A DNA stretch of 64,000 nt from Callorhinus ursinus (Eukaryota > Chordata > Mammalia > Carnivora > Otariidae): positions 1,079,569-1,143,568 of the forward strand of contig NW_020312936.1 in NCBI RefSeq assembly GCF_003265705.1, written 5' to 3'. The notes beneath the pieces are model-generated. The model was not told where the DNA came from. It ran no database searches and worked only from the letters and a program-made list of their open reading frames with translations. The number at the start of each line of letters is the position of its first letter. The first letter of the stretch is position 1. The position numbers were made by a program, and so were the translations under genes. Positions 59,184 through 64,000 of this stretch are shown here, piece after piece.

Positions 59184-60080
59184 ATGACAAGACGAAAAAA
59201 ATCACCTCAGCAAAAAGAACAAGAGGTCGTGCCGTCAGCCAGGGACCTACTCAATACGGACATTAGTACGATGTCGGACCTAGAGTTCAGAATCATGACT
59301 TTAAAGATACTAGCTGGGCTTGAAAAAAGCGTGGAAGTTATTAGAGAAATCCTTTCTGGAGAAATAAAAGAACTAAAATCTAACCAAGTCGAAATCAAAA
59401 AGACTATTGATGAGGTGCAATCAAAAATGGGGGCACTAACTGCTAGGATAAATGAGGCAGAAGAGAGAATCAGTGATATAGAAAACCAAATGATCGAAAG
59501 TAAAGAGGCTGAGAAAAAGAGGGAGAAATAACTACAGGATCACGAGGGCAGAATTCGAGAGATAAGTGATACGATAAGACGAAACAACATTAGAATAATT
59601 GGGATCCCAGAAGAAAAAGAAAGAGAGAGAGGGGCAGAAGGTATATTGGAGCAAATAATAGCAGAGAACTTCCCTAATGTGAGGAAGGAAACAGGCATCA
59701 AAATCCAGGAGGCACAGAGAACCCCTCTCAAAATCAATAATAATAGGTCAACACCCCGACACCTAATAGTAAAACTTACGAGTCTCAGAGACAAAGAGAA
59801 AATCCTGAAAGCAGCTCGGGAGAAGAGATATGTAACCTACAATGGTAAAAATATTAGACTGGCAACAGACCTATCCACAGAGACCTGGCAGGCCAGAAAG
59901 GACTGGCAAGATATCTTCAGAGCACTAAACGAGAAAAATATGCAGCCAAGAATACTATATCCAGCTAGGCTGTCATTGAAAATAGAAGGAGAGATAAAAA
60001 GCTTCCAGGACAAACAAAAACTAAAGGAATTTGCAAACATGAAACCAGCCCTAAAAGAAATATTGAAAGGGGTCCTCTAA
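59184..60080 (+). pseudogene. L1-C ORF1 with a single nonsense codon
   Basis: A 298-codon frame from ATG 59184 to TAA 60078-60080, without frameshift. It encodes the L1 ORF1p RNA-binding chaperone. The N-terminus MTRRKKSPQQKEQE is basic. A coiled-coil-like heptad region (EEIK..MGALTARINEAEERISDIE) spans roughly residues 55-110. The RRM-like and C-terminal RNA-binding parts include REKRYVTYNGKNIRLATDLS and MQPRILYPARLSLK. Codon 116 (59529-59531) is TAA; L1-A has CAA (Gln) at this place, so a C-to-T change is inferred. A restart at ATG 59646 would omit the coiled coil. Only 81 bp separate it from ORF2. Confidence 0.95.
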
Positions 60081-60161
60081 GCAAAGAGAGAGCCTAAAAG
60101 CAGCAAAGATCAGAAAGGAACACAGACAACTTACAGTAACAGTCACCTTACAGGCAATACA

Positions 60162-63100
60162 ATGGCACTAAATTCATACCTTTCAATAGTTACCCTGAAT
60201 GTAAATGGGATCAATGCCCCAATCAAAAGACACAGGCTATCAGATTGGATTAAAAAACAAGACCCATCAATATGCTGTCTGCAAGAGACTCATTTTAGAC
60301 CCAAAGACACCCCCAGATTGAAAGTGAGGGGGTGGAAAACCATTTACCATGCTAATGGACACCAAAAGAAAGCTGGGGTGGCAATCCTTATATCAGACAA
60401 ACTAGATTTTAAAACAAAGACTGTAATAAGAGATGAAGAAGGACACTATATCCTACTTAAAGGGTCTATCCAACAAGAAGATCTAACAATTGTAAATATC
60501 TATGCCCCGAACATGGGAGCAGCCAATTATATAAGGCTATTAATAACAAAAGCAAAGAAACACATTGACAACAATACAATAATAGTGGGGGACTTTAACA
60601 CCCCCCTGACTGAAATGGACAGATCATCTAAGCAAAAGATCAACAAGGAAATAAAGACTTTAAATGACACACTGGACCAAATGGACTTCACAGACATATT
60701 CAGAACATTCCATCCCAAAGCAACGGAATACACATTCTTCTCTAGTGCCCATGGAACATTCTCCAGAAGAGATCACATCCTAGGACACCAATCAGGTCTC
60801 CACCGGTACCAAAAGATTGAGATCATTCTCTGCATATTTTCAGACCACAATGCTTTGAAACTAGAACTCAATCACAAGAGGAAAGTTGGAAAGAACTCAA
60901 ATACATGGAGGCTAAAGAGCATCCTACTAAAGAATGAATGGGTCAACCAGGAAATAAAAGAAGAATTAAAAAAATTCATGGAAACCAATGAAAATGAAAA
61001 CACAACTGTCCAAAATCTTTGGGATACAGCAAAGGCAGTCCTGAGAGGAAAGTATATAGCAATACAAGCCTTTGTCAAGAAACAAGAAAGGTCTCAAATA
61101 CACAACCTAACCCTACACCTAAAGGAGCTGGAGAAAGAACAGCAAATAAAGCCTAAACCCAGCAGGAGAGAGAAATAATAAAGATCAGAGCAGAAATAAA
61201 TGAAATAGAAACCAAAAGAACAGTAGAACAGATCAACGAAACTAGGAGCTGGTTCTTTGAAAGAATTAACAAGATTGATAAACCCCTGGCCAGACTGATC
61301 AAAAAGAAAAGAGAAAGGACCCAAATCAACAAAATCATGAAAAAAGAGGAGAGATCACAACCAACACCAAAGAAATACAAACAAATATAAGAACATACTA
61401 TGAGCAACTCTATGCCAGCAAATTAGATAACCTGGAAGAAATGGGCGCATTCCTAGAGATGTATCAACTACCAAAACTGAACCAGGAAGAAATAGAAAAC
61501 CTGAACAGACCTATAACCACTAAGGAAATTGAAGCAGTCATCAAAAATCTCCCAAGAAACAAAAGCCCAGGGCCAGATGGCTTCCCAGGGGAATTCTACC
61601 AAACATTTAAAGAAGAATTAATACCTATTCTCCTGAAACTGTTCCAAAAAATAGAAATGGAAGGAAAACTTCCAAACTCATTTTATCGGGCCACCATTAC
61701 CTTGATCCCAAAACCAAAGATCCCATCAAAAAGGAGAATTACAGACCAATATCCTTGATGAACATGGATGCAAAAATTCTCACCAAAATAGTAGCCAATA
61801 GGATCCAACAGTACATTAAAAGGATTATTCACCACGACCAAGTGGGATTTATCCCTGGGCTGCAAGGCTGGTTCAACATCCGCAAATCAATCAACGTGAT
61901 ACAATACATTAACAAAAGAAAGAACAAGAGTCATATGATCCTCTCAATAGATGCAGAAAAAGCATTTGGCAACGTACAGCATCCTTTCTTGATCAAAACT
62001 CTTCAGAGTATAGGGATAGAGGGTACATACCTCAATATCATAAAGCCATCTACGAAAAACCTACAGCGAATATCACCCTAAGGTCAGGAACGCGGCAGGG
62101 ATGTCTGCTCTCACCACTGCTATTCAACATAGTATTAGAAGTCCTAGCCACAGCAATCAGACAACAAAAAGAAATCAAAGGCATCCAAATTGGCAAAGAG
62201 GAAGTCAAACTCTCACTCTTTGCAGATGATATGATACTGTATGTGGAAAACCCAAAAGAGTCCACCCCAAAACTGTTAGAACTCATACAGGAATTCAGTA
62301 AAGTAGCAGGACAGAAATCAGTGGCATTCCTATACACCAACAACAAGACAGAAGAGAGACAAATCAAGGAGTCGATCCCATTCACAATTGCACCCAAAAC
62401 CATAAGATACCTAGGAATAAATTTAACCAAAGAGGCAAAGGATCTGTACTCAGAAAACTATAAAATACTCAGGAAAGAAATTGAAGAAGACACAAAGAAA
62501 TGGAAAAACGTTCCATGCTCATGGATCGGGAGAACCAACATTGTGAAGATGTCAATGCTACCTAGAGCAATCTACACATTCAATGCCATCCCCATCAAAA
62601 TACCATCCACTTTTTTCAAAGAAATGGACCAAATAATCCTAAAATTTGTATGGAAGCAGAAGAGACCCCGAATAGCCAGAGGAATGTTGAAAAAGAAAAG
62701 CAAAGCTGGCAGCATCACAATTCCGGACTCCCAGCTCTGTTACAAAGCTGTCATCATCAAGACAGTATGGTACTGGCACAGAAACAGACACATAGATCAA
62801 TGGAACAGAATCGAGAGCCCAGAAATGGACCCTCAACTCTATGGCCAACTCATCTTCGACAAAGCAGGAAAAAATGTCCAATGGAAAAAAGACAGTCTCT
62901 TCAACAAATGGTGTTGGGAAAATTGGACAGCCACATGAAGAAGAATGAAACTGGACCATTTCCTGAGACCACACACAAAAATAGACTCCAAATGGTTGAA
63001 AGACCTAAACGTGAGACAGGAGTCCATCAAAATCCTAAAGGAGAACACAGGTAGCAACCTCTTCGACCTCAGCCGCAGCAACTTCTTCCTAGAAACATCG

Positions 63101-63924
63101 GCAAAGGAAGGGAAGCCAGGGCAAAAATGAACTATTGGGATTACATCAAGATAAAAAGCTTTTGCACAGCAAAAGAAACAGTCCACAAAACCAAAAGACA
63201 ACCGACAGAACGGGAGAAAATATTTACAAATGACATATCAGATAAAGGGCTAGTATCCAAAATCTATAAAGAACTTATCAAACTCAACACCCAAAGAACA
63301 AATAATCCAATCAAGAAATGGGCAGAAGACATGAACAGACATTTGTCCAAAGAAGACATCCAAATGGCCAACAGGCACAAGAAAAAGTGCTCAACATCGC
63401 TCGGCATCAGGGAAATCCAAATCAAAACCTCCATGAGATACCACCTCACACCCGTCAGAATGGCTAAAATTAACAAGTCAGGGAACAACAGATGTTGGTG
63501 GGGATGTGGAGAAAGGGGAACCCTCCTACACTGTTGGTGGGAATGCAAGCTGGTGCAACCCCTCTGGATAACAGTATGGAGGTTCCTCAAACAGTTGAAA
63601 TTAGAGCTACCGTTCGATCCAGCAATTGCACTACTGGGTATTTACCCCAAAGATACAAATGTAGGGACCCGAAGTGGTACGTGCACCCCGATATTTATAG
63701 CATCAATGTCCACAATAGCCAAACTGTGGAAAGAGCCAAGATGTCCATCGACAGATGAATGGATAAAGAAGAGGTGGTATATATACACAATGGAATATTA
63801 TGCAGCCATCAAAAGGAATGAGATCTTGCCATTTGCAACGACGTGGATGGAACTGGAGGGTGTTATGCTTAGTGAAATAAGTCAATCAGAGAAAGACATG
63901 TATCATATGACCTCACTGATATGA
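60162..63924 (+). pseudogene. L1-C ORF2 pseudogene (endonuclease-reverse transcriptase)
   Basis: ORF2p nicks target DNA and reverse-transcribes L1 RNA. The endonuclease domain is intact in the 338-codon piece 60162-61178: LNVNGIN, CLQETH, IIVGDFN and FSDHNALKLE carry the expected catalytic Asn, Glu, Asp and His residues. A 1-bp loss near 61170 breaks the frame. Reverse-transcriptase pieces follow at 61441-61758, 61755-62081 and 62231-62938. Their lesions are a 4-bp loss near 61716, a 1-bp loss near 62044, a ~30-bp loss near 62079 and an in-frame 15-bp loss near 62311. FADDMIL is kept (about 62219-62239). TGA at 62936-62938 precedes the C-terminal part, and a 1-bp loss near 63108 follows. The last piece (63127-63924) holds the [18 protein letters not shown] zinc-knuckle-like motif. 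It cannot make full ORF2p. Confidence 0.95.
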
Positions 63925-64000
63925 GGAATTCTTAATCTCAGGAACAAACTGAGGGTTGCTGGAGTGGTCGGGGGTGGGAGGGATGGGGTGGCTGGGTGAT
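63925..64000 (+). mobile_element. L1-C 3' UTR start, cut by window end
   Basis: 'ggaattcttaatctcaggaa', then 'gggtgggagggatggggtgg', collinear with L1-A 42361-42436. The remaining ~390 bp and the tail lie beyond the window. Confidence 0.9.

Larger units (their letters stand above)
57418..64000 (+). mobile_element. L1-C: near full-length young-family L1, cut by the window edge
   Basis: It begins with a GC-rich 5' UTR at about 57418-57422 ('gagcaagatggcggaggagt', containing an AAGATGGCGG YY1-type motif as at the start of other mammalian full-length L1s). It continues through ORF1, ORF2 and the first 76 bp of the 3' UTR. The 3' end and hence the TSD lie outside. It is the most complete L1 here, but both ORFs are damaged. 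Confidence 0.95.

Overview
The window looks like nuclear DNA of a carnivoran mammal, most likely a caniform of the arctoid group (bear, pinniped or mustelid type). This is inferred from 14 copies or fragments of the tRNA-derived carnivore SINE (SINEC/CAN-SINE, head GGGGNRCCTGGGTGGCTCAGT, tail (AAATA)n-AATCTT) and from L1 elements whose 3' end reads TGATTAACATAACAATAAAA. No functional host protein-coding exon, rRNA, tRNA, CRISPR array or bacterial-type operon could be supported. The sequence reads as intergenic or intronic DNA shaped by successive waves of retrotransposition. No previously undescribed biological system was found.

Layout. About 0-1.1 kb is an antisense fragment of an ancient mammalian L1, hit by a SINE. 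From 1.1 to 24 kb the DNA is mostly single-copy, with scattered old repeats (MIR, L2, a MER5-like DNA transposon fragment, two MaLR/MLT1-like solo LTRs, degraded L1) and a few young insertions. Four AT-rich single-copy blocks (about 10.0, 16.9, 18.5 and 22.1 kb) could be conserved non-coding elements. At 27.2-28.3 kb lies a full-length processed RPL7 retrocopy on the minus strand. It has a perfect 14-bp target-site duplication (TSD), an A tail, an unusually long 3' UTR and a single nonsense codon. From 28.4 to 36.2 kb is a cluster of SINEs and L1 3' ends inserted into older L1 and L2 remnants. It includes an apparent SINE-L1 chimera and a 28-bp SINE stub flanked by perfect TSDs.

Three large L1 elements lie on the plus strand. 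L1-A (36.2-42.8 kb) is a young-family copy truncated within its 5' UTR. It has a 10-bp TSD, decayed ORF1 and ORF2, a 100-N assembly gap and a small nested insertion that looks like a twin-primed, inverted L1. L1-B (52.1-56.1 kb) is older and truncated in the endonuclease domain, with a SINE nested inside and a 14-bp TSD. L1-C (57.4 kb to the window edge) carries a GC-rich 5' UTR, an ORF1 with one nonsense codon, and an ORF2 with several indels plus one nonsense codon that it shares with L1-A. Between L1-A and L1-B is mostly single-copy DNA with further SINE and L1 3' insertions at 46.4-51 kb.

The pieces do not form a pathway. The connection is mechanistic: L1 ORF1p and ORF2p supplied in trans would have made the SINE and RPL7 insertions, as the TSDs and A tails indicate. 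Family names come from memory of consensus sequences, without a database search. Ancient-repeat boundaries are approximate. TSD coordinates were read base by base.
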